Shown: piece after piece, positions 1 through 6,032 of the stretch
Position numbering within the stretch: position 1 is the first letter of the stretch
Layout of the letters: each line of letters starts with the position of its first letter
Notes under the pieces: model-generated
What the model saw: the letters and a program-made list of their open reading frames with translations, nothing else
What the model was told of the DNA's origin: nothing
Database searches by the model: none
Source: GCA-016699975 sp964515255
GTDB taxonomy: Bacteria; Patescibacteriota; Minisyncoccia; Moranbacterales; UBA1568
NCBI GenBank assembly: GCA_964515255.1
Contig: CAZETL010000034.1
Coordinates: 1 to 10,045 of the forward strand
Direction: 5' to 3'
Length of the DNA stretch: 10,045 nt
Program-made: the position numbers and the translations under genes

Positions 1-170
1 GCATCACGCCGATCCTCTCCATCATCAAGGGCGTGCTGGCGCGCGAGCCGAAGAGCCGTTTCTTCCTGTTCTATGGCAACCGCACCACCGAGGGCATGCT
101 GTTCCTCGAGGAGCTGGAGGAATTGAAGGACCGCTTTCTCGAGCGGCTCTCGAAACGCTGTCGATCGTAG
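1..170 (+). CDS. paaE: PaaE-type oxidoreductase fragment (3' part, artificially ended)
   Basis: Read from base 3, this frame gives a ferredoxin-NADP reductase-type NAD-binding segment. It has the ITPILSIIK loop that follows the GSG motif, the FLFYGNRT strand and turn, and an EELEELKDRFLERLS helix. The pattern is that of PaaE, the reductase of the phenylacetyl-CoA 1,2-epoxidase complex, which passes electrons from NAD(P)H to the PaaA di-iron centre. Only about 50 genuine residues are present. The expected continuation (LHHVLSRE-like, then the 2Fe-2S domain) is replaced by KRCRS and a TAG at 168-170, which comes from reading ScpB DNA in the wrong frame. G+C is about 61% over bases 1-150 and 46 of 50 third positions are G or C, unlike every downstream gene. 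The fragment probably comes from a high-GC, phenylacetate-degrading bacterium. A related FNR-family reductase cannot be excluded from so short a piece. Confidence 0.72.
   Translation, partial: ITPILSIIKGVLAREPKSRFFLFYGNRTTEGMLFLEELEELKDRFLERLSKRCRS
134..152. other. Chimeric junction between PaaE and ScpB sequence
   Basis: Over these bases both readings make sense. The frame from base 3 gives the end of the PaaE helix (FLERLS), and the frame from base 134 gives the ScpB start LSRAALETL. Left of the segment only PaaE is meaningful, and right of it only ScpB is. Codon bias changes at the same place. This is the expected appearance of a join between two unrelated genomes through a short shared sequence. 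Confidence 0.8.
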
Positions 171-436
171 CGTATCGCGGGCCAGTCTCTCGCGCTGAAG
201 TTGAATCAATTCGCGGAGTGAATTCCACTCTCTCACTGAGGAATCTCTTGTTGCGAGGGCTTGTCGAGCGAAGCGGAGATGTTTCAAATGGCAATAAGGG
301 TGCGCGGTTCTCGGTTTCTTTGCAATTTCTCGAATCGATTGGAATTTCGGATATATCTGAATTGCCGGATTTTGAGTCGTTATCGCAACCGGAAAAAGTT
401 GAAAAGCAAGCAGATCAGGAAGCTGGGCTCGTCTAG
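134..436 (+). CDS. scpB: ScpB, segregation and condensation protein B (5'-truncated)
   Basis: The frame beginning at base 134 reads LSRAALETLSIVAYRGPVSR, followed by AEVESIRGVNST and LRNLLLRGLVERSGDV. This is the second winged-helix domain of ScpB (family pattern AALETLAIIAYRQPVTR...IRGVNS...L..RGLI). It continues through RFSVSLQFLESIGISDISELPDFE, the usual ScpB C-terminus, and ends at TAG 434-436. ScpB works with ScpA and SMC in chromosome condensation and segregation in the cytoplasm. About 100 residues remain. The first winged-helix domain and the true start are missing because PaaE-like DNA replaces them upstream. The GTG at 218 lies inside the conserved IRGVNS motif and is not a real start. 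The body of the gene has mixed third-position bases like its right-hand neighbours, so it belongs to the main genome. Confidence 0.86.
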   Translation, partial: LSRAALETLSIVAYRGPVSRAEVESIRGVNSTLSLRNLLLRGLVERSGDVSNGNKGARFSVSLQFLESIGISDISELPDFESLSQPEKVEKQADQEAGLV

Positions 437-451
437 ATTGGTAGGGGTCGG

Positions 452-457
452 TATACT
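452..457 (+). promoter_or_regulatory. Possible -10 box for the carboxypeptidase gene
   Basis: TATACT lies 19 bases before the GTG start at 477, in the 40-base gap after scpB. No convincing -35 or extended TGn element accompanies it, so this is only a weak candidate. Transcription could equally continue from scpB. Confidence 0.25.
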
Positions 458-476
458 AGGTGCGGAGTGGACCTGA

Positions 477-1529
477 GTGAATCAATGCGCTATGGCTCGA
501 TATAGGAGAACAATCTTTTCAATAGCGGTGCCTCTGATCGTCGCGGGGGGAGTTTTTGCGTGGAAGGAATGGAGGGATGCAAAAGCAGCGCGATTATTCC
601 CCGATGAAAATCGTGCCGCAGTGGCATCTCCCGTCTCTCGGCTGTCAGAAATTCAGGGAAATATCATTCCGGTTTCTTTTGAATCCCGAGAGCGCGCAGC
701 AGAGCCTCTGCCGATCCGGAAAGAAGGGATCTACGATTTGCTTGTCCCGTCGGCGCATGCAAGTGTCCTTATGGATGCCGAATCTGGAGTTGTCTTGCAG
801 GAGAAGAATGCTCACGACCATCGACAAATTGCTTCGCTTACGAAGTTGATGACAGCTATGATTGTCGTGGAGCGAATCGCAAATCTGGACGAGCAAGTTT
901 CTCTTGACGCCGAAGTGCTGGCGACTGAGGGAACGAGAGTCGGCTGCCCTCGCTCCGGTTTTTGTAATGGCGAACGCTTTCATGTTGGCGAGACGCTTAC
1001 CGTGAGAGACCTGCTTAAAGCGGCGCTTATGAATAGCGCAAACGATGCCGCTCTCGCGCTCGCAAAACACGTCGGAGGGTCCTTAGATTCATTTGTCGGT
1101 ATTATGAACGATCGGGCGCGGCAACTTGGTCTTCAGAATACTCATTTTTGCACGCCGTCCGGACTCGAACCGGACGGACAGGAGTCATCGTGTTACTCAT
1201 CGGCTTTTGACGTCGCCCGGATTGTGGCGAACTCTCTCAAGTACGACGTTATATGGGAGCTTGCCCGGACGCCTGGTGGTGAAATTATTTCTGCGGACGG
1301 AAAGTATTCGCACGATATTTTCAACACGGATCAAATGCTTGGAACGTCACCCAATCTCGTAGGGACAAAGACGGGATTTACGCCTCTTGCGGGATATTCG
1401 CTGCTTGCGGTTTCATTTGATCCGGATCGACACCATCGATTGGTATCCGTCGTGCTCAATGATCCTGAGCGTTGGTCGAGTGTAAAGAAGATGTTTTCAT
1501 GGGCGTTTCAGTCGCATTACTGGCGATAG
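477..1529 (+). CDS. dacF: Serine-type D-alanyl-D-alanine carboxypeptidase (PBP5/DacF-like)
   Basis: This S11-family penicillin-binding protein should remove or exchange the terminal D-Ala of peptidoglycan stem peptides outside the membrane. All three active-site motifs are present: SLTK (120-123, nucleophile S120, base K123), SAN (187-189) and KTG (298-300). A hydrophobic segment at about residues 13-28 is an uncleaved anchor or signal peptide. It is followed by a linker of about 60 residues before the catalytic domain. At 350 residues it lacks the C-terminal beta domain and amphipathic anchor of PBP5, so the N-terminal helix probably holds it on the membrane. I chose GTG 477 because GGAG at 464-467 is 9 bases upstream; ATG 492 is an in-frame alternative that keeps the anchor. 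Four cysteines (157, 163, 225, 239) lie in segments where the usual family sequence has none. mraY follows after 18 bases, so a cell-wall operon is likely. Confidence 0.9.
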   Translation: MNQCAMARYRRTIFSIAVPLIVAGGVFAWKEWRDAKAARLFPDENRAAVASPVSRLSEIQGNIIPVSFESRERAAEPLPIRKEGIYDLLVPSAHASVLMDAESGVVLQEKNAHDHRQIASLTKLMTAMIVVERIANLDEQVSLDAEVLATEGTRVGCPRSGFCNGERFHVGETLTVRDLLKAALMNSANDAALALAKHVGGSLDSFVGIMNDRARQLGLQNTHFCTPSGLEPDGQESSCYSSAFDVARIVANSLKYDVIWELARTPGGEIISADGKYSHDIFNTDQMLGTSPNLVGTKTGFTPLAGYSLLAVSFDPDRHHRLVSVVLNDPERWSSVKKMFSWAFQSHYWR

Positions 1530-1547
1530 ATACTAGCCGATTTCTCT

Positions 1548-2654
1548 ATGCAAATTGCTTCTATCTCGACGATTCCTGAAGTTGCAAATGTGCTCAAAGT
1601 ATTATTTACAGGGCTTATTTCATTTTGTCTCTCTTTTTATATCACGCCGATTTGGACGCACATTCTCTATCGGTACAAGATCGGCATTCGTATTAAAGAA
1701 ACAGGCGTTTCCGGAGATAAGCTTACCTATGTGAGCTCGCTTCATGCGGGGAAATCCGGAACGCCGACCATGGGCGGTGTGATTGTATGGTTTTCTGTTG
1801 GTTTTTTCGCGATGCATTCCCATTTTGTCTTTCCTGCGATTGCCGAGTTTTTCAATACGAACTTTATCGCGCGCCTTGACTTTCTGAGTCGGTCGCAGGT
1901 ATGGCTTCCACTTTTTGCGCTCGTTTCCGGTGGATTGCTCGGTCTCCTTGATGATTGGATGAGTGTCCGTGGCTTTGGCAAGAACAAGGGTGGCGGCATG
2001 AGATTTATCATGAGATTTTGGTGGCTTCTTGTGATTGCTAGCATGGGAGCGTGGTGGTTCTATGAAAAACTTGGATGGGATCGAATTCATATCCCGGCGG
2101 TTGGAGATTTTTCTATCGGGTGGTGGTATATCCCGGTTTTTATCTTCGTCATTCTCTTTTCGGCAATCTCTTCAAATGAGACCGATGGTCTCGATGGTTT
2201 GAATGGCGGCGTTTTGCTCCTTGCCTTTGGATCATTCTCGCTTATTGCGTTCTTCCAAAACAAAGTGGATTTGGCATCTTTTTGTGCAGCGGTTTCCGGA
2301 TCGCTCCTGGCGTTTCTATGGTTTAATATTTATCCGGCGCGTTTCTTTATGGGTGATACGGGGGCGATGTCACTCGGCATCACGCTTGGTGTGGTAGCCC
2401 TCCTGACAAACTCTGCACTTGCGCTTTTTATTATCGTCTTTATCTATGTCTTGGAATCGGCAAGCGTTGTTACTCAGCTACTCAGTAAGCGATTCTTTAA
2501 GAAGAAAATCTTCTTGGCTGCACCGCTCCATCATCATTTCGAGGCAATTGGATGGCCGGAACCGAAAGTGGTGATGCGAGCATGGATTTTTACGGTGATT
2601 ACGGCAGTCATCGGGACGATTGTTGCTATTTTTGGCATGGGAAAACACCCTTAA
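1548..2654 (+). CDS. mraY: Phospho-N-acetylmuramoyl-pentapeptide transferase MraY
   Basis: This integral membrane enzyme transfers phospho-MurNAc-pentapeptide from UDP to undecaprenyl phosphate, making lipid I at the inner face of the membrane. The 368-residue length and roughly ten hydrophobic segments fit MraY. Signature motifs appear in order: GTPTMGG, the catalytic pair D135-D136 (LLDDW), N210-x-T-D213-G-L-D216-G, GDTG with D270, and the MraY-specific LHHHFE with H328-H330. The HHH motif separates it from WecA/TagO-type transferases. One unusual residue is glutamate at 211, where L or a similar residue is usual (NLTDGLDG). No Shine-Dalgarno is visible before ATG 1548, and the gene starts 18 bases after the carboxypeptidase stop, so co-transcription is likely. 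The rest of the usual mur/fts cluster is not adjacent. Confidence 0.96.
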   Translation: MQIASISTIPEVANVLKVLFTGLISFCLSFYITPIWTHILYRYKIGIRIKETGVSGDKLTYVSSLHAGKSGTPTMGGVIVWFSVGFFAMHSHFVFPAIAEFFNTNFIARLDFLSRSQVWLPLFALVSGGLLGLLDDWMSVRGFGKNKGGGMRFIMRFWWLLVIASMGAWWFYEKLGWDRIHIPAVGDFSIGWWYIPVFIFVILFSAISSNETDGLDGLNGGVLLLAFGSFSLIAFFQNKVDLASFCAAVSGSLLAFLWFNIYPARFFMGDTGAMSLGITLGVVALLTNSALALFIIVFIYVLESASVVTQLLSKRFFKKKIFLAAPLHHHFEAIGWPEPKVVMRAWIFTVITAVIGTIVAIFGMGKHP

Positions 2655-2656
2655 GC

Positions 2657-2704
2657 ATTGTAGGATAAGTATTGAAGTATTGCAGGATCGTTTCAACTTT
2701 CAAC
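2657..2704 (+). repeat. Short direct repeats in the mraY-pgk gap
   Basis: The gap holds three nested repeat pairs. AAGTATTG occurs twice in tandem (2667-2682). ATTGTAGGAT (2657-2666) and ATTGCAGGAT (2679-2688) match at 9 of 10 bases, 22 bases apart, or about two helical turns. TTTCAAC occurs twice in tandem (2691-2704). They could be operator sites for pgk or chance low-complexity sequence. Confidence 0.5.
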
Positions 2705-2728
2705 AGAAGGGTTTATTCGAGGGATAAT
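2699..2728 (+). promoter_or_regulatory. Possible pgk promoter giving a near-leaderless transcript
   Basis: GATAAT (2723-2728) matches the -10 consensus at 5 of 6 positions. A weak -35, TTCAAC (2699-2704), stands 18 bases upstream and coincides with the second TTTCAAC repeat. Transcription would begin only a few bases before ATG 2738, leaving little or no leader. Confidence 0.35.
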
Positions 2729-2737
2729 ATCTTCACT

Positions 2738-3787
2738 ATGAGACTCAGAAGTGTCAGGGACGAGGACGTGTCGGGAAAGAAAGTGATTGTGAGGGTTGAT
2801 TTTAACGTCGAGCTCAATGAAAATCGCGATGTTCGGGAGAAGTACAAAGTGGAAGCGGCGTTAGCTACTGTAGACTTTCTTCTTTCGAATGGGGCGCAAG
2901 TGGCACTTCTTACGCATCTTGGGCGGCCGGAAGGAAAGCCAAGCGATGAGTTCTCGGTTCGACACATCGCAGACGATGCCGAGCGTATTCTCGGTCGGAA
3001 AATCGTATTTATCAGTGAATGTACAGGGGCTGCGGTCGGTCGGGCACTCATGAATCTAGCTCCGAACAAGGTGTTACTCTTAGAAAACGTGAGATTCTCT
3101 CCTGGGGATGAGATGAATGACGAAGTTTTCGCTCGGGATCTCGCGGCGCATTTTGACCTCTTTGTGAACGATGCGTTTAGTGTGTGCCATAGGGATCAGG
3201 CAAGCGTGACAGGCATAACGAAGTTTCTCCCGAGCGTTGCGGGGCTGCATCTTTTGGAAGAAGTTCGGCGTCTCACGGAAGTCCGTGACCATCCAACGCA
3301 TCCCGCTATCGCGGTGATCGGCGGGGCGAAAATTGAAACGAAACTCCCGCTCATTCGGACATTCGAGCAGAAATTTGACCGGGTATTGGTGGCAGGAAAA
3401 GTTGCTTGTGAAGCGCAAGACCAACACATCGAATTTTCTTCGAAGGTGTTCCTTCCGGAGGATTATGCATTGGATCGCCAAGATATAGGGCCGGAAACTA
3501 TCCTCCGTTTCCGCGAGGAACTTCTTAGTGCAAAAACCGTGATATGGAACGGACCTCTTGGAAAATTTGAGAATCCGGAGTATGAAGCGGGAACGAAAGC
3601 GGTTCTTGAGGCTATTGTTGAGAGCGGAGCGGTTTCAGTAGTGGGAGGAGGGGAAACGATTATCGCGCTTGAGAAGGCTGGCGCGCTCGGGAAGATATCA
3701 TTTGTTTCGACTGGCGGCGGCGCCATGCTTGAATTCTTGAGTGGCGACATATTGCCGGGGCTTTCAGCTCTTGAGAACTCTCTCTAG
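2738..3787 (+). CDS. pgk: Phosphoglycerate kinase, short divergent form
   Basis: This enzyme catalyses the reversible transfer of phosphate between 1,3-bisphosphoglycerate and ADP in cytosolic glycolysis. The start at ATG 2738 gives LRSVRDEDVSGKKVIVRVDFN, the normal PGK N-terminus; the frame is open further upstream but that part does not resemble PGK. Family landmarks are D21-F-N, HLGRP (60-64), LLLENVRF, VNDAF, GGAK, VWNGPLGKFE and the STGGGA phosphate loop. At 349 residues it is about 40 shorter than usual. The gap lies in the C-domain between VLVAGKVA and the VFLPEDY strand, where the nucleotide-side GGGMAxTFLK helix normally sits. Other departures are K37 for the substrate-binding Arg of the (D/T)xRI motif, Q for H in the HRAHAS motif (here HRDQAS), and E for D in GGGDT (here GGGET). 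Most ligands remain, so it is probably a functional lineage variant, but this is an inference. Confidence 0.93.
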   Translation: MRLRSVRDEDVSGKKVIVRVDFNVELNENRDVREKYKVEAALATVDFLLSNGAQVALLTHLGRPEGKPSDEFSVRHIADDAERILGRKIVFISECTGAAVGRALMNLAPNKVLLLENVRFSPGDEMNDEVFARDLAAHFDLFVNDAFSVCHRDQASVTGITKFLPSVAGLHLLEEVRRLTEVRDHPTHPAIAVIGGAKIETKLPLIRTFEQKFDRVLVAGKVACEAQDQHIEFSSKVFLPEDYALDRQDIGPETILRFREELLSAKTVIWNGPLGKFENPEYEAGTKAVLEAIVESGAVSVVGGGETIIALEKAGALGKISFVSTGGGAMLEFLSGDILPGLSALENSL

Positions 3788-3792
3788 ATTCT

Positions 3793-3821
3793 TTGTTCTT
3801 GTATGTGATTCCTGCTATATT
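3793..3821 (+). promoter_or_regulatory. Promoter for the Cys-rich protein gene
   Basis: TTGTTC (3793-3798) and TATATT (3816-3821) are separated by exactly 17 bases. A TGC extended -10 element (3813-3815) precedes the -10 box. Transcription should start near 3828, about 19 bases before GTG 3847. It begins just after pgk ends, so the next gene can be expressed on its own. Confidence 0.65.
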
Positions 3822-3846
3822 GTGGGGGTAGTGATATTTCTATATT

Positions 3847-4461
3847 GTGAATGATCATTCGCCATTGAAGAGCATGGAAAGTCGAAACGAGAACGAATTG
3901 CAGGAACGAAAAGAAATCCTTCGTTCCCGGTTTTTGCTCGGAATGCTCCTTATAGTGGTAATGCTTTCAGTTGTAGCAGTGTACTACCGGGTATTCATCC
4001 GGAGGGATTACGAAGTTTCATTTGAATTTCCTTGTAATCCGGAGATTTCTTCCTGTTTCGCCCGTCCCGTATGCGATACAGATGATGGGTTATGTAGTTC
4101 GGGGGGCAATCTCATAGAGACGAGCTATTATCTTGTAGTTCATCGGATAGCTGGCAGGCTTCTTTCTGATTGTGGTGAGAGATCCCTTAGTGATCTTTCA
4201 TGTGAGCGAGCCCTTTGCAATATAGGTGAGAAGGATTGCGAGGAGATTTTTTGTTCACCGGAGTTGGCCCCGGAAGGAGAATCGTGCATTGGCCCCGGTG
4301 TCACGCCTTCTGTGAGAGGCTCCGAAGGATCGATACCTAGGGCTTTGGAAGGGGAAAACTTCAACGCGAGAAGTGATAAACAAATTTCTTTAGAAAATTC
4401 TAATCCGAGCATGAAATCGGAAACAGAAATTGCTCCTGGAGGTGAGTTTCCGAGGGAGTGA
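3847..4461 (+). CDS. Single-pass exported Cys-rich protein of unknown function
   Basis: The protein has a charged N-terminus (about 30 residues, rich in E, R and K), one hydrophobic helix (about 32-47, LLGMLLIVVMLSVVAVYY) and an outside domain. The positive residues flanking the helix suggest an N-in, C-out orientation. The outside domain carries ten cysteines within about 100 residues, in patterns such as FEFPCNPEISSCF, CDTDDGLC, CERALC and CEEIFC. The last 60 residues are polar and low in complexity, with no predicted fold. From memory, similar FE(I/F)PCDP...C proteins with a single helix are frequent conserved hypotheticals in Parcubacteria, but I know no function. Paired cysteines suggest disulfides or metal binding outside the cell. 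GTG 3847 is close behind the promoter. ATG 3874 is an in-frame alternative. Neither has a Shine-Dalgarno. Confidence 0.75.
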   Translation: MNDHSPLKSMESRNENELQERKEILRSRFLLGMLLIVVMLSVVAVYYRVFIRRDYEVSFEFPCNPEISSCFARPVCDTDDGLCSSGGNLIETSYYLVVHRIAGRLLSDCGERSLSDLSCERALCNIGEKDCEEIFCSPELAPEGESCIGPGVTPSVRGSEGSIPRALEGENFNARSDKQISLENSNPSMKSETEIAPGGEFPRE

Positions 4462-4586
4462 TTTCTTAGAATCGGCAGAATTTTTTGACAGCTTTAACGG
4501 ATTATTACTGGATATGAGTATCGAGGGATCGTTTGTTCTAAGGCGTAGAGAAGCGTATAGACAAGAAAATTTCAGATAATCTTGTG
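4462..4586 (+). other. Untranslated stretch with a possible 21-codon ORF
   Basis: This is the 3' region between the Cys-rich gene and its terminator. It contains a consensus -35 hexamer TTGACA (4485-4490) but no acceptable -10 at the right distance. A small ORF of 21 codons (4514-4579, beginning MSIEGSF, rich in Arg and Glu) ends 7 bases before the terminator stem and has no ribosome-binding site. A 6-bp stem, ACAAGA/TCTTGT (4561-4566 with 4580-4585), lies just before the terminator. I see no tRNA or known RNA family. A small RNA or peptide gene is possible but unsupported. Confidence 0.25.
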
Positions 4587-4613
4587 AAATCGGACAATTT
4601 GTCCGATTTTTTT
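4587..4613 (+). terminator. Rho-independent terminator
   Basis: A perfect 9-bp stem, AAATCGGAC (4587-4595) and GTCCGATTT (4601-4609), has a 5-base AATTT loop. A run of seven T follows (4607-4613). It closes the scpB-to-Cys-rich-protein block. Its A-rich 5' arm could give weaker termination on the opposite strand. Confidence 0.9.
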
Positions 4614-4624
4614 GACTCTTATAT

Positions 4625-4653
4625 TTGACAATAATAGAAATTTATGTTAAAAA
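4625..4653 (+). promoter_or_regulatory. Promoter for the ligase-permease-acetyltransferase unit
   Basis: A consensus -35 TTGACA (4625-4630) is followed after 17 bases by TAAAAA (4648-4653). A TGT extended -10 (4645-4647) precedes it. It sits immediately downstream of the terminator and would start transcription about 35 bases before ATG 4695. The surrounding region is A+T-rich, which helps opening. Confidence 0.65.
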
Positions 4654-4694
4654 TTAAAGTTCCAATTAGTTGCTAATGCGTGTTGCAAACTGCT

Positions 4695-6011
4695 ATGAAA
4701 GTGTTGTTTGTTTCGAGAGATTTGTCTGGAGGAGATCTTTGTTACCGACTGAAAGAAGAAGGGCATGCTGTGAAGCTCTTCATTCAAGATGAAAAACAGC
4801 GGTGCAACTTGGAAGGTCTTGTTGAAAAGACGAGTGATTGGAAGCGCGAGCTTGGATGGGTTGGAAAGTCTGGACTCATTGTTTTTGACAGCACTGGATA
4901 TGGGCGCGACCAGGACCGTCTTCGTCGGGCAGGCTATTCAGTTGTAGGTGGTTCGGCGCTTGGTGACAAAATTGAGGACCAGCGCCACTTCGGAAAGAAA
5001 GTTATGGAGCAATGCGGCATCCGAACGCTTCCTTCGGAAACGTTCCGATCGCTTGATGAGGCGATTCGTTTTGTGCAACGAGAGAAGGGAGAGTGGGTTG
5101 TGAAGCAAAATGGTCACGTGTCCAAGATATTCAATTATGTCGGTCAAATGGAGGATGGAAGTGATGTTGTAGAAATCCTCAAGACCTACAGGGAAAACAA
5201 TAGTGGCGATGCACATGTCATTGAGCTGCAGAAACGGGCAAGGGGTGTGGAAATTGGTGTTGCTCGGTATTTTAATGGGCACGATTGGGTTGGCCCTATT
5301 GAGATGAATGTCGAACATAAAAGTCTTTTTTCGGGCGGACTCGGGCCGAAGACAGATGAAATGGGGACGCTTATGTGGTATGACCCGAATGATCGGAATC
5401 GGTTCTTTGTGGAGACGCTTTCTCGAATGAAGCCCTATCTCCAGGAGATAAATTTCCGCGGGGATATTGATATTAATTGTATCGTAAACAAATCAGGGAT
5501 TTACCCGCTCGAGGTGACGGCTCGTTTTGGTTCGCCATCGACACAGCTACAAAGTGCACTCCATATTTCTCCATGGGGGGAATTTTTGAAAGCCATAGCG
5601 AATGGAGAAGCGTATGATCTAAAGTACCGAAATGGATTTGGGATTATCGTTCTTATTGCAACGCCGCCGTTTCCCTATATGGCGATTTCAAAACGATACT
5701 CAATGCAAGGAACGGGTATTTTTTTTAGTGAAAAATTAAGTCAAGGTGAAAAGAGTCGGATTCATTTTGAAGAGATTTCAAAGCGGGAGGATGGGAGTTT
5801 GTATATTTCAGGGACTCGGGGATTTGTTCTTGATGTAAGTGGGGTTGGGGTTTCAATAGAAGAAGCAAGGAAAAAAGCTTATGCACTTGCTGAGAAGGTT
5901 ATAATTCCAAAGAAATTTTATCGGACGGATATCGGCATGAAATTTCTCGAAAAGGAAAAAGCTCTTCTTGAGGAATGGGGCTGGCTTTCGTCGAAGAAGA
6001 GTCAAAGATAG
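4695..6011 (+). CDS. Divergent PurD-like ATP-grasp ligase
   Basis: The fold and order match phosphoribosylamine-glycine ligase (PurD, about 430 residues). There is an N-terminal Rossmann-like part (MKVLFVSRD), an ATP-grasp lid strand (WVVKQNG, 134-140), GPKTDEMG (the PurD GPNTGGMG loop), LEVTARFGSPSTQ (272-284; PurD LEFN.RFGDPETQ), and a C-terminal GARS domain ending in EARKKAYALAEKV...FYRTDIG. ATP-grasp enzymes join a carboxylate to an amine through an acyl phosphate. Key motifs are degraded: the N-terminal GPE motif is not recognisable, ADGLAAGKG is replaced by QNGHVSK, the Mg-ligand pair E-x-N becomes E273-x-T275, and RFGDPE becomes RFGSPS. E273 and R277 remain. The enzyme may therefore use a different substrate from PurD. 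No other purine gene is nearby. ATG 4695 gives the natural MKVLF start; GTG 4680 is possible. EamA permease follows after 21 bases. Confidence 0.8.
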   Translation: MKVLFVSRDLSGGDLCYRLKEEGHAVKLFIQDEKQRCNLEGLVEKTSDWKRELGWVGKSGLIVFDSTGYGRDQDRLRRAGYSVVGGSALGDKIEDQRHFGKKVMEQCGIRTLPSETFRSLDEAIRFVQREKGEWVVKQNGHVSKIFNYVGQMEDGSDVVEILKTYRENNSGDAHVIELQKRARGVEIGVARYFNGHDWVGPIEMNVEHKSLFSGGLGPKTDEMGTLMWYDPNDRNRFFVETLSRMKPYLQEINFRGDIDINCIVNKSGIYPLEVTARFGSPSTQLQSALHISPWGEFLKAIANGEAYDLKYRNGFGIIVLIATPPFPYMAISKRYSMQGTGIFFSEKLSQGEKSRIHFEEISKREDGSLYISGTRGFVLDVSGVGVSIEEARKKAYALAEKVIIPKKFYRTDIGMKFLEKEKALLEEWGWLSSKKSQR

Positions 6012-6032
6012 GGATCATTCTCTCGCCGATAT

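Noticed and set aside
218..436. A 72-residue protein starting at GTG 218
   Set aside because: The start lies inside the conserved IRGVNS motif of ScpB and the frame is open with ScpB similarity up to 134. It is an internal codon of a truncated gene.
1620..2090. Minus-strand ORF of 156 residues across mraY
   Set aside because: It is the antisense of conserved MraY coding sequence and its composition (Lys/Arg-rich, no domain) is that of a shadow frame.
2672..2737. N-terminal extension of phosphoglycerate kinase from ATG 2672
   Set aside because: The 22 added residues are unlike PGK and cover the repeats and the possible promoter. MRLRSVRDEDV at 2738 is the normal family start.
4485..4516. Full promoter built on TTGACA at 4485
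   Set aside because: The hexamers 16-18 bases downstream match the -10 consensus at about two positions; the nearest A+T-rich candidate (GATATG) is 20 bases away.
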